A DNA stretch of 64,000 bases from the NCBI RefSeq assembly GCF_018119405.1, contig NZ_JAGPWC010000003.1:1-64000 (forward strand), written 5' to 3'. This document shows positions 34,842-43,035 of the stretch, piece by piece. A program made the translations under genes and the position numbers. This stretch comes from Massilia sp. ST3 (lineage in GTDB: Bacteria > Pseudomonadota > Gammaproteobacteria > Burkholderiales > Burkholderiaceae_D). Within the stretch, counting starts at the first letter, position 1, and every line of letters starts with the position of its first letter. The notes below the pieces were generated by a model, which was not told where the DNA came from, made no database searches, and saw nothing but the letters and a program-made list of their open reading frames with translations.

Positions 34842-35843
34842 ATGAAGCGCATCCTGCGGCAGGCCAGGCTGGCGTTCGGCGCGCTGGCGCTGGCCGCCGC
34901 CTGCGCACCTGCCTTCTCCCAGTCCACGGCCGACCAGTACCGCGACCCCGAAGCCAGCGGCTTCCGCTTCCAGATCGTCACCGGCGACGACACCGAGGTC
35001 ACGCGCCGCATCGCGGAAGACCTGTACAAGCGCCTGGTGCCCACCTTCGCCGCCTTCCGCACCGAACTGGCCCAGCGCCGCCGCATGCTCTACGTGGCGA
35101 TCGGGCCCACCGCGCTGCGCGACGCCGTGGCGCGTCGCTGCGACTGCGTGGTGATCTCGGCCTACACCTCGAGCCAGGTGTGGCATGCGGTGACCTCGCG
35201 CCAGCCGCGCAACCGCGCCATGTCGCTCACCGCCGTGTACGCCGAGCCGGCGCCGGCCGACCAGCTGCGCCTGGCCGCGCTGCTGTACGGGCGCCAGCCG
35301 CGCATCGGCGCGATCCTCAGCCCCGACACCGCTTTCCTGCGCCCGGTGCTGGACGGCGAAGTCGAGATCCAGCATTTCGAATCCGGCGACGACATCAACC
35401 ACACGCTCAACCGCATGACGCGCTCCGAAGTGCTGCTGGCGATGCCCGACAGCGCGGTCTACAACACCGAGAGCGTGCGCAACATCCTGCTCTCGACCTA
35501 CCGCCGCAAGCAGGGCGTGATCGGCTTCTCGGCCGACATGGTCAAGGTCGGGGCGCTGGCCAGCACCTATTCCGAGATCGAGGACATCAATACCCAGGTG
35601 GCCGAGATCGCCGCCGCCTTCGTGATCACGGGCGAGCTGGCGCCGCCGCAGTTCCCGCGCTACTTCCGCACCATGATCAACGAGGGCGTGGCCAAGTCGC
35701 TCGACCTGCGCGTGACCGAGACCGCGCGCCACTTCGCGCGTCCCGCGCCCGGCGCCGTGCTCGCCCCCGCGCAGAACGCGGCGGCGAATGCGCCTTCGAC
35801 CGCGCCCTCACGGGCGCCGTCCGGCGTGGCGGTGGCGCGATGA
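34842..35843 (+). CDS. ABC-type periplasmic substrate-binding-like protein (sensor component)
   Basis: A 333-residue exported protein. It has a signal peptide (about 1-26, ending APAFSQS). The body resembles the uncharacterised ABC substrate-binding family related to PF04392 (RRMLYVAIGPTALRDAV ... QPRIGAILSPDTAF ... QGVIGFSADMVKVGALASTY ... YFRTMINEGVAKSLDLRV). The last 35 residues are a low-complexity Ala/Pro tail. No ABC permease or ATPase is nearby. It sits between a response regulator and the kinase, with ATGA overlap to the kinase, so a role in presenting ligand to the kinase is inferred. Confidence 0.82.
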   Translation: MKRILRQARLAFGALALAAACAPAFSQSTADQYRDPEASGFRFQIVTGDDTEVTRRIAEDLYKRLVPTFAAFRTELAQRRRMLYVAIGPTALRDAVARRCDCVVISAYTSSQVWHAVTSRQPRNRAMSLTAVYAEPAPADQLRLAALLYGRQPRIGAILSPDTAFLRPVLDGEVEIQHFESGDDINHTLNRMTRSEVLLAMPDSAVYNTESVRNILLSTYRRKQGVIGFSADMVKVGALASTYSEIEDINTQVAEIAAAFVITGELAPPQFPRYFRTMINEGVAKSLDLRVTETARHFARPAPGAVLAPAQNAAANAPSTAPSRAPSGVAVAR

Positions 35844-37354
35844 AGCTGCGTTTCTGGCGCGGCTGGGGCATCGGCCGGCGCATGGCCTTCATCACCATGC
35901 TGCCCGTGGTGTTCCTGTTCACCTCCTTCGTCTGGTACTCCTGGTACGCGCACCGCGCCCAGGTGGCCGAGGAACTGGCCGAGCGCGGACGCATTCTGTC
36001 GCGCGCGCTGGCCGAGACCAGCGAATACAACGTCATCTCGGGCAACCTCTCCGACCTGCGCCTGACCATCAACGGCCTGGTGCAGTCCGACATCAGCATC
36101 TACCGCATCGACGTGATCGACGCCAGCGGCCGCGCCGCGGTGCGCGTGGTGTCCGAAGCCGCGCGCGACGCCCAGCCCCATTACTACGAGGCGCCGATCC
36201 GCAAGCAGGTGGTGTGGATCAATCTGTTCTCGGACAACGGCACGCCCCACGTCTCGGCCTCCAGCGTGTCGCGCCCGCCGACCCTGACCACCGAGGTGGT
36301 GGGCTGGGTGCGGGTGACGATGTCGCCGGCGAACATGATGGACAAGCAGGCCGCGCGCTTCCGCGTCGAACTGACCATCGCCGCGCTGGCGCTGGCCGCC
36401 TCCGGCGTGCTGGCCTGGGTGCTGGCGCGCTCGCTCACGGTGCCGCTGCGCGAGGCGATCGGCGCGCTGCGCTCCATCCGCGGCGGCAACTACCGCGTCA
36501 ACCTGCCGGTGACCACCGGCGGCGAGATCGGCGAACTGCAGTCCTCGATCGGCGACATGTCGCTGGCGCTGGACGAATCCAAGCGCGACCTCGAGAACAA
36601 GGTGGCCGAGCGTACCCGCGACCTGCTGGCCTCGCGCAACGAGGCGGTGCGCGCCGACGCCGACAAGCGCAAGCTGATCCAGAAGGTCAACTCGATCATC
36701 GAGGACGAGCGCAAGAGCATCGCGGTCGAGATCCACGACGAACTGAACGCGTCCCTGATCGCCGCGCGCCTCGAGGCCCAGGCCATCGGCGCGCTGGCCG
36801 TCAAGGCCCCGCCGGGGCAGGAAGTGGACGAGATCAAGCGCAAGTCCGAGGCCATCACCAAGCTCGCGCTCGACCTGTACGCCAATGGCCGGCGCCTGGT
36901 GCGCCGCCTGCGCCCCGAGGTATTGGACATGCTCGGCCTGCACGGCGCGGTGGAAGAAATGGTGCGCCACTACGATTCGACTTCCGGCTGCCGCTTCGAC
37001 CTGCACAGCGAGGGCGACTTCGCGCGCCTGCCGAACGAGCTCGCGATCTCGGCCTACCGCATCGTGCAGGAAGCCCTGTCCAACGTGATGAAGCACTCCG
37101 GCGCGCGCTCGGCCCACGTCAGCCTGCTGCTCGACGAAGCCAAGGGCAAGCTGCGCATCCGCGTGGTGGACGACGGCCACGGCTTCGACGTCGCCAGCGC
37201 TTCCGAAGGCATCGGCATCATCGGCATGCGCGAGCGCGTGTATGCGCTGCAGGGCGTGTTCGAGGTGCGCTCCGCGCCCGGCGACGGCACCGACGTCGCG
37301 ATTTCCCTGCCCCTGGAGGCGCCGGTGACCCTGGCGCAATCCTTAACATCCTAG
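35840..37354 (+). CDS. Membrane sensor histidine kinase (HAMP, HisKA_3/UhpB-NarX type)
   Basis: A 504-residue inner-membrane kinase. Transmembrane helices lie at about 14-34 and 180-200, with a periplasmic domain of about 145 residues between them. HAMP follows (about 200-252; SLTVPLREAIGALRSIRGGNYRV), then a coiled coil. The dimerisation box DERKSIAVEIHDELNASL carries His299. The HATPase domain has ELAISAYRIVQEALSNVMKHS, DDGHGFD and GIGIIGMRERV, the NarX/UhpB subclass that pairs with NarL-type regulators. ATG 35840 overlaps the stop of the binding-protein gene by 4 bases. Its partner is surely the response regulator at the operon start. Confidence 0.94.
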   Translation: MKLRFWRGWGIGRRMAFITMLPVVFLFTSFVWYSWYAHRAQVAEELAERGRILSRALAETSEYNVISGNLSDLRLTINGLVQSDISIYRIDVIDASGRAAVRVVSEAARDAQPHYYEAPIRKQVVWINLFSDNGTPHVSASSVSRPPTLTTEVVGWVRVTMSPANMMDKQAARFRVELTIAALALAASGVLAWVLARSLTVPLREAIGALRSIRGGNYRVNLPVTTGGEIGELQSSIGDMSLALDESKRDLENKVAERTRDLLASRNEAVRADADKRKLIQKVNSIIEDERKSIAVEIHDELNASLIAARLEAQAIGALAVKAPPGQEVDEIKRKSEAITKLALDLYANGRRLVRRLRPEVLDMLGLHGAVEEMVRHYDSTSGCRFDLHSEGDFARLPNELAISAYRIVQEALSNVMKHSGARSAHVSLLLDEAKGKLRIRVVDDGHGFDVASASEGIGIIGMRERVYALQGVFEVRSAPGDGTDVAISLPLEAPVTLAQSLTS

Positions 37355-37367
37355 CTTTGAACATACC

Positions 37368-39059
37368 ATGTCCAATGAACTGAAGACCCCTTACGAGAGG
37401 GGCAACCTGAACCAGACCACCACCTGGGCCGAGTGCATCGCCTGGTACGAGGAACTCGCGCGCGCCTACCCGCAGGTCCTGCGTTTCGAGAAGGTGGGGA
37501 CCTCGGACGCGGGCGTGCCGATCCACGCGGGCGTGGTGAGCAGCGACGGCGTGTTCGACCGCGAGACCATCAAGCGCGCCGGCCGTCCGGTCTTCTTCAA
37601 CAACAACGGCATCCACCCGGGCGAGCCCGAAGGCGTGGACGCCTGCATGGCCCTGGTGCGCGACTTCTGCCTGCAGCCGGAGCGCCTGGCGGCGCTGGGC
37701 AAGACCGTGTTCCTGTTCGTCCCGCTGTACAACGTGGACGGCAGCCTGAACCGCGCCGACACCTCGCGCGTGAACCAGGACGGCCCCGAGCAGTTCGGCT
37801 TCCGCGGCAACAGCCGCCACCTGGACCTGAACCGCGACTTCGTCAAGTGCGACACGCTGACGGCCCAGGTCTTCAACCAGCTGTTCACGGCCTGGGACCC
37901 GGACGTGATGGTCGACACCCACACCTCCAACGGCGCGGACTACAGCTACACCATGACCCTGATCCACACCCAGACCGACAAGCTGGGCGGCGGTTTGGGC
38001 GACTTCCTGCGCGACGAGATGCTGCCGGCGATGTACGCCGGCATGGAGCAGCGCGGCTGGCCGACCTGCCCGTACGTGAACCCGGTGAAGGACAGCCCGG
38101 ACCACGGCATCGCCGACTTCCTGGAAACCGCGCGCTTCTCGACCGGCTACGCGGCCCTGCACCACACCATCGGTTTCATGCCCGAAACCCACATGCTGAA
38201 GCCCTTCCAGGACCGCTACGACTCGATGCGCGCCCTGGTCGAGACGGCGCTGGATTTCACCGTCGCCAACGCCGGCCGCATCCAGCAGCTGCGCCGCGCC
38301 GCCAGGGAAGAGGGCCGCGCGCGCCGCGAGTGGCCGGTGCGCTGGGCGATGGACGAAGCCAACCCGTCGACCTTCCGCTTCAAGGGCTACGAGGCCAAGT
38401 ACAAGAAGAGCGTGCTGGGCGAGTACACCCGCCTGTGGTACGACCGCACCAGCCCGTGGGAACGCGACATCGCCTGGTACAACCGCTTCCCGGCCGACGT
38501 CAGCGTGAGCGCCCCGCGCGCCTACGTGGTGCCGCAGCAGTGGCGCGAAGCGATCGAGCGCCTGCAGTGGAACGGCGTGCGCATGGAACGCGTGGAAGCC
38601 GACCGCGTGCAGGAAGTAGGCTACTACCACATCGTGTCGGTGGCTTCGCGCCCGAACGCCTACGAGGGCCACATGTTCCACGACGAGGTGGTGCTGGAAA
38701 AGCGCCAGGGCGCCGTGCAGCTGCGCGCGGGCGACTACATCGTCCCGCTGGACCAGGACCAGGCCCGCTACGCGGTCGAGACCCTGGAGCCGCTGGCGCA
38801 CGACAGCTTCTTCCGCTGGGGCTTCTTCAACAGCGTGCTGGAGAAGAAGGAAGCGTATTCGGATTACGTGTTCGAGGACCACGCGGAAGAGCTGCTGCGC
38901 GCGGAGCCCCTGCTTGCCGAGAAGTTCGGCGCGTGGAAGGCGGCCAATCCAACGCTGCTGGCCAACCAGGAGGCGGTGCTGGACTTTATCTTTGCGAACT
39001 GCGAACGGTATCGCGAGCCGGAGTGGCGGCGGTATCCGGTCTTCATGATCGAGCGGTAA
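37368..39059 (+). CDS. M14-family zinc carboxypeptidase-like protein
   Basis: A 563-residue metallopeptidase without a signal peptide, so probably cytoplasmic. The M14 zinc site is visible: His83 and Glu86 in GIHPGEPEG, and His185 in MVDTHTSNG. The likely catalytic Glu273 is in MPETHMLKP. Asn/Arg substrate-binding features appear in RGNSRHLDLNRDF. A C-terminal region of about 200 residues beyond the catalytic domain is unassigned. It begins 13 bases after the kinase gene and ends at a bidirectional terminator, so it may be the last member of that operon. The substrate is unknown. Confidence 0.88.
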   Translation: MSNELKTPYERGNLNQTTTWAECIAWYEELARAYPQVLRFEKVGTSDAGVPIHAGVVSSDGVFDRETIKRAGRPVFFNNNGIHPGEPEGVDACMALVRDFCLQPERLAALGKTVFLFVPLYNVDGSLNRADTSRVNQDGPEQFGFRGNSRHLDLNRDFVKCDTLTAQVFNQLFTAWDPDVMVDTHTSNGADYSYTMTLIHTQTDKLGGGLGDFLRDEMLPAMYAGMEQRGWPTCPYVNPVKDSPDHGIADFLETARFSTGYAALHHTIGFMPETHMLKPFQDRYDSMRALVETALDFTVANAGRIQQLRRAAREEGRARREWPVRWAMDEANPSTFRFKGYEAKYKKSVLGEYTRLWYDRTSPWERDIAWYNRFPADVSVSAPRAYVVPQQWREAIERLQWNGVRMERVEADRVQEVGYYHIVSVASRPNAYEGHMFHDEVVLEKRQGAVQLRAGDYIVPLDQDQARYAVETLEPLAHDSFFRWGFFNSVLEKKEAYSDYVFEDHAEELLRAEPLLAEKFGAWKAANPTLLANQEAVLDFIFANCERYREPEWRRYPVFMIER

Positions 39060-39062
39060 ATG

Positions 39063-39089
39063 AAAAACCGGGGCGTGCCCCGGTTTTTT
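39063..39089. terminator. Intrinsic terminator after the M14 gene
   Basis: A 12-bp stem AAAAACCGGGGC / GCCCCGGTTTTT has only a 2-base GT between the arms and is followed by T. It has an A run on the left and a T run on the right, so it can act in both directions. Confidence 0.92.
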
Positions 39090-39112
39090 ATTAGTACCAC
39101 CAGCCCCAAGAC

Positions 39113-39239
39113 CGTCATTCCCGCCATTGGCGGCAATGACTCCCCGCGAAGGCGGGGACCCAAGTTCCTTGCGTCGCCACTTACTTCAAGCGTAGTAGGT
39201 TGCGTGCAAACTTGGGTCCCCGCCTTCGCGGGGATGACG
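39113..39239. repeat. Inverted REP-like cluster
   Basis: The left unit (39113-39166) is a compound of CGTCATTCCCGCCATTGGCGG and ACTCCCCGCGAAGGCGGGGACCCAAGTT. The right unit (39209-39239) is the inverted copy AACTTGGGTCCCCGCC...GATGACG. They lie between the M14 terminator and the convergent DUF885 gene and nearly match the pair at 28886-28974. Confidence 0.85.
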
Positions 39240-39266
39240 TTTGCAGGATGCGGGCCACGACGAGCG

Positions 39267-41072
39267 TCACTTCGACTCGGCAATCCACTTATCCACCTTC
39301 GCCTCCAGCACTGCCAGCGGCAAGGTCCCTTCCCCCAGCACGATCTCATGGAACTTCGGCAAACTGAACTTGCCGCCCATCGCCGTCTCCGCGCGCTTGC
39401 GCAGCTCCACGATCTTGAGCGAGCCGATCTTGTACCCGAGCGCCTGCCCCGGCCACACCATGTAGCGCTCGATCTGCGCGCGGGCCTCATGCTCCGAGTA
39501 CCCCAGCGTCTCCTGGAAGTACTGGATGCCCTGTTCGCGGCTCCAGCCCTTGGCGTGCATGCCGGTGTCCACCACCAGGCGCGCGGCGCGCAGCATCTCG
39601 TCGTTCAGGTGGCCGAAGTAATCCTCAGGTTTGTCGAACAGGCCCATCTCCTTGCCCAGGGTTTCGGCATACAGCGCCCAGCCTTCGGTAAAGGCGTTGT
39701 TGCCGCCGAACTTGCGGAAGTTCGGCAGGCCCAGCTCCTGCACCAGGGCGATGTGGAAGTGGTGGCCCGGCTGGCCTTCGTGCAGGTACAGGGTCACCAT
39801 GCCGGTGCTGCCGTACTGCTTCGGATCGTTCACCACCGACCAGAACACGCCCGGACGCGAACCGTCCACCGCCGGCGGGGTGTAGTGGTCCGAGGCCGTC
39901 GCGCGCGACAGTTCCGGCTCCAGGCGCAGGTCGAGCGGCGACTTCGGCATCAGGGTGAACAGGGCAGGCAGCTTGGTGCGCACCTTGGCGTCCAGCTCGC
40001 GGAACACCTCGATCACCTGCTGGTCCGAGGTGAAGGGCTTGTACTTGGGCTGTTCCGACACCCACTTCGGCAGGCCCGCGGCCGGGCCGCTGTAGCCCAT
40101 CTTGGGACCGATCTGGGCGTACTCGCCCTGGATGCGCGCCACTTCCTTGCGGCCGATCTCGTGGATCTGTTCAGGTTGCAGGTCGGTGGTGGTCATGGCC
40201 GCCACGCGCGCCTGGTACCAGGCGGCGCCGTTCGGCAATGCGCTCCAGCCGGCGCTGGTGCGGGTCGCCGGCAGGTATTCCTTCTCGACGAAATTGGCCA
40301 GGCGGGTCAGGGCGGGATTCAGCTTGGCGCCGATGGTCTTGCGGTAGCCGTCGGCCAGGCTGCGCTTGTCGCTTGCTGCGAAGGCGGCCGGCATGTTCTT
40401 GACGGGCGTATAGAAGATGCTCGCTTCCGGCTTGTCGGCGGCCAGCTGGCGCAGCTGCGGTAGCAGCGACTGCATCGGCTCGCGCGGATGCACGATGCCG
40501 GCCTTCATCCCTTCGCGCATGTTGGCGATCGCCTGGTCGATGTAGGGCGTGAGCTGGTTCAGGCGGTTCAGGTAGGCCTTGTAGTCCTTGACGGTGGACA
40601 GGGGCTGGGCGCCCTGGCCGCCGGCGTAGTTGGCCAGGATCACCGGCATGCTGACCATCTGGTCGACCGGCAGCAGGTGCTCCGGATACTGGGCCAGGCG
40701 CAGCGCGGTGTCGAGCTCGAACTTGAGGATGTCGTAGCTGGTCTGGTCGCGGGCGTTCAGCTTGTCGCGCGGGATCGCGCCCAGGCGCTTGAGGTAGCCG
40801 CGGTAGAGCGCGAACTGGCGCTCGCGGTTCTTGGGCGCGATCGACAGGCCGAGCTGGTCGATGAAGCGGTTGTCGCCGCCTTCGCTGGCGTAGACCGGCT
40901 CGAAGCGCGCCAGCGCGTCGTAGTACTCGTCGGCCAGCTTGTTGATCGCCTTGCCGGGCTGGGTGTCCACGCGCTCGGTCTTGGCCGGCGCGGCGATGGC
41001 TGCTGGAGAGAGCGGAGCACAGGCCAGCACGGCGGCCGCGGCGAGTGCGCCGAGCTTGAAGGTATTGTTCAT
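39267..41072 (-). CDS. DUF885 family zinc metallopeptidase
   Basis: A 601-residue exported protein. It has a signal peptide (about 1-27, ending PAAIAAPAK). The DUF885 zinc signature is YLHEGQPGHHFHIAL, with His431, Glu432 and the His437-His438 pair, followed by NAFTEGWALYAE, which supplies the downstream Glu ligand. The C-terminal part (YMVWPGQALGYKIGSLKIVELR) is characteristic. The length of about 600 fits the family. It follows the LivK-like gene in the opposite sense of transcription order (that gene lies downstream on the sequence but upstream in transcription), separated by 27 bases, so co-transcription is possible. Specificity is unknown. Confidence 0.92.
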   Translation of the reverse strand: MNNTFKLGALAAAAVLACAPLSPAAIAAPAKTERVDTQPGKAINKLADEYYDALARFEPVYASEGGDNRFIDQLGLSIAPKNRERQFALYRGYLKRLGAIPRDKLNARDQTSYDILKFELDTALRLAQYPEHLLPVDQMVSMPVILANYAGGQGAQPLSTVKDYKAYLNRLNQLTPYIDQAIANMREGMKAGIVHPREPMQSLLPQLRQLAADKPEASIFYTPVKNMPAAFAASDKRSLADGYRKTIGAKLNPALTRLANFVEKEYLPATRTSAGWSALPNGAAWYQARVAAMTTTDLQPEQIHEIGRKEVARIQGEYAQIGPKMGYSGPAAGLPKWVSEQPKYKPFTSDQQVIEVFRELDAKVRTKLPALFTLMPKSPLDLRLEPELSRATASDHYTPPAVDGSRPGVFWSVVNDPKQYGSTGMVTLYLHEGQPGHHFHIALVQELGLPNFRKFGGNNAFTEGWALYAETLGKEMGLFDKPEDYFGHLNDEMLRAARLVVDTGMHAKGWSREQGIQYFQETLGYSEHEARAQIERYMVWPGQALGYKIGSLKIVELRKRAETAMGGKFSLPKFHEIVLGEGTLPLAVLEAKVDKWIAESK

Positions 41073-41099
41073 TGTTGTTGTCCTCGTCGGGTTGGATGC

Positions 41100-42227
41100 T
41101 CAGTAGCTGGCCAGCGGGCTCAAGACGCCGTTCTTGAAGGTGTACACGGTGACGGCGGTCTTCTTTAGGTTGCCCTTGGGGTCGTAGCCGTAGTTGCCGA
41201 CCACGCCCTGGTAGCTGATGCTGTGCATGGCCTGGCCGACCTTGGCGGGGTCGAGCGAATTCGCGCTCTTCATCGCCTGGGCGATGAACTTGGTCTGGTC
41301 GTAGAAGGAGGGCGCGTAGACGTCCGGCTCGCGCTTGAAGCGCTGCTTGTAGGCGGCCAGGAAGGCCGGTCCGCCCGGCTGTTTGGCGACAATCGCGCCG
41401 GCCTGGGCGCAGCGCACGTTCTCGCCGACGGCGGGGCCGCCCAGCTTGGCCATCTCGGGGCTGCAGAGGGTGTCGCCGCCCAGCAGCGGCACGTTCAGGC
41501 CGAGCTGCTTCATCTGGCGCGCCATCGGCGCGGCTTGCGGGGCGTAGCCGCCGTAGAACACGGCGTCCACGCGCTTGGCCTTGAGCGCGGTGAGGATGGC
41601 GGCGAAGTCGCTCGCCTTGTCGGTGGTGAACTCGTGGCCCGCGACCTTCATGCCGGCGCTCTGCGCCTGGCGCTTGAATTCCATCGCGATGCCCTGGCCG
41701 AAAGCGGTGCGGTCGTCGATCACGCCCACGTTCTTCACCTTGAGTTCCTTGGCCGCGTACGAGGCCACCGAGGCGCCCACCTGGGTGTCGCTGGCGACGA
41801 TGCGGAACACGGTCGGGTAGCCAGCCTGGGTGATCTTGGGATTGGTGCCGACCGTCGACATCAGGATGCCGTTGTCGTTGTAGACGCGCGAGGCGGGAAT
41901 CGCCACGCCCGAGTTGTAGGGCCCGAGCACGAACTTGACGCCGGCGTCGGCGAACTTCTGGGCCACGTTCACGCCCTGTTTCGGGTCGCCTCCGTCGTCC
42001 TCGGACTGCAGCTCGAAGCGGATGGTGTTGCCGCCGACCTGGAGCTTCTGCGCGTTGAGTTCCTCGACGGCCAGGCGCACGCCGTTCTCGTTATCCTTGC
42101 CGGCGAAAGCGTTCGCGCCGGACAGCGGCCCGCTCACGCCGATCTTGACGACCTGTTCGGCGGCGTTGGCATGGACGGCGAACAGCGCCGCCAGCGCCAG
42201 CGGCGCCAGTTTCATTGTGGATGGCAT
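41100..42227 (-). CDS. Branched-chain amino acid-type ABC transporter substrate-binding protein
   Basis: A 375-residue periplasmic binding protein of the LivJ/LivK (Leu/Ile/Val-binding) family. It has a signal peptide (about 1-24, ending AVHANA). The first lobe starts QVVKIGVSGPLSGANAFAGKD. VLGPYNSGVAIPASRVYNDNGI forms the ligand-binding loop with Ser/Thr contacts, and DVYAPSFYDQTKFIAQAM lies in the second lobe. The ATG at 42227 is preferred because GGAG lies 9 bases upstream; ATG 42215 is an in-frame alternative. No permease or ATPase genes are adjacent, so it is an orphan component here. The 27-base gap to the DUF885 peptidase suggests a peptide/amino-acid scavenging pair. Confidence 0.92.
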   Translation of the reverse strand: MPSTMKLAPLALAALFAVHANAAEQVVKIGVSGPLSGANAFAGKDNENGVRLAVEELNAQKLQVGGNTIRFELQSEDDGGDPKQGVNVAQKFADAGVKFVLGPYNSGVAIPASRVYNDNGILMSTVGTNPKITQAGYPTVFRIVASDTQVGASVASYAAKELKVKNVGVIDDRTAFGQGIAMEFKRQAQSAGMKVAGHEFTTDKASDFAAILTALKAKRVDAVFYGGYAPQAAPMARQMKQLGLNVPLLGGDTLCSPEMAKLGGPAVGENVRCAQAGAIVAKQPGGPAFLAAYKQRFKREPDVYAPSFYDQTKFIAQAMKSANSLDPAKVGQAMHSISYQGVVGNYGYDPKGNLKKTAVTVYTFKNGVLSPLASY

Positions 42228-42270
42228 TCCCTTGTCTCCGTTATAGCAACGGCCGCCATCATCGCACGAA

Positions 42271-42375
42271 TTTGGAGCGCTTAACAAAGCCCATGGCGGC
42301 GTTGCATCGTCTCGCCGTACTGACGTACTGTCTTCGACGCTGCGCCTTGCCCTGGGCTTTGTTAAGCGCTCCAAA
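42271..42375. repeat. 105-bp inverted-repeat element between livK-like and lrp-like genes
   Basis: Perfect 23-bp terminal inverted repeats (42271-42293 and 42353-42375, starting TTTGGAGCGCTTAACAAAGC) enclose about 60 bp. That interior has a partly palindromic centre (GTACTGACGTAC) and imperfect GGCGGCG...CGCTGCGCC arms. It has no coding capacity. The ends and size suggest a MITE-like or large REP-like mobile repeat, or a very stable RNA hairpin between two minus-strand genes. There is no T tract suitable for termination. Confidence 0.8.
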
Positions 42376-42401
42376 AAACGCTGCGCCCGGTTAAGCGAAC
42401 C

Positions 42402-42887
42402 CTATGCCGCCAGCCCGTGCGAGATCAGCTCCAGCGGCAGCGCCGTGGTGCACTTGATCTGCTCCATCGAGAAGGCGGAGGAGACGCCGCTCAGGCGCGC
42501 GGTCTTGATCAGCTTCTTGTAGAAGCGGTCGTAGCCGGCGATGTCGGTGGTGACCACCTTGAGCAGGTAGTCGACGTCGCCGCTCATGCGGTGGAATTCC
42601 AGTACCTCGGGCAGGGCCTCGACGGCCGAGGCGAAGCGCGCCAGCCATTTCTCGTCGTGCTCGGGCGTGCGCACGCTGACGAAGACCGTCACCGGCAAGC
42701 CGACCTTGTTGCGGTTGACGATACTGACCCGGCTTTCGATATAGCCCTCTTCTTCGAGGCGCTTGACGCGTTTCCAGCAAGGGGTGCTGGACAAGCCGAC
42801 CTTCTCGCTGAGGCCGGAAATGGAAAGTGTGGCGTCCGCTTGCAGTGCTGCAAGGATCGCGCAGTCAAACTTATCGAGAGAATTCAT
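42402..42887 (-). CDS. Lrp/AsnC family transcriptional regulator
   Basis: A 161-residue feast/famine regulator. The N-terminal HTH (about 5-60; LDKFDCAILAALQADATLSI, then SEKVGLSSTPCWKRVKRLEEEGYI) is followed by a C-terminal RAM ligand-binding domain (about 68-150; VTVFVSVRTPEH ... VLEFHRMSGDVDYLLKVVTTD). It is divergent from a cysteine desulfurase-rhodanese fusion across about 150 bases. Some relatives (DecR/YbaO-like) respond to cysteine, so control of the neighbouring sulfur gene is a reasonable inference. No strong ribosome binding site precedes the ATG. Confidence 0.92.
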   Translation of the reverse strand: MNSLDKFDCAILAALQADATLSISGLSEKVGLSSTPCWKRVKRLEEEGYIESRVSIVNRNKVGLPVTVFVSVRTPEHDEKWLARFASAVEALPEVLEFHRMSGDVDYLLKVVTTDIAGYDRFYKKLIKTARLSGVSSAFSMEQIKCTTALPLELISHGLAA

Positions 42888-43035
42888 GTGTCGATTTATT
42901 GATTATGAGAATGATTGTGCTTCATTTCGACCATAAACCAGTGAATATAGGACATCCCTACCGCTATAACTCCGTACCATATTACTAAAAATAACAGTCT
43001 GCGCCGACTTTTTTTTGCATTTTTGTCACTTACTC

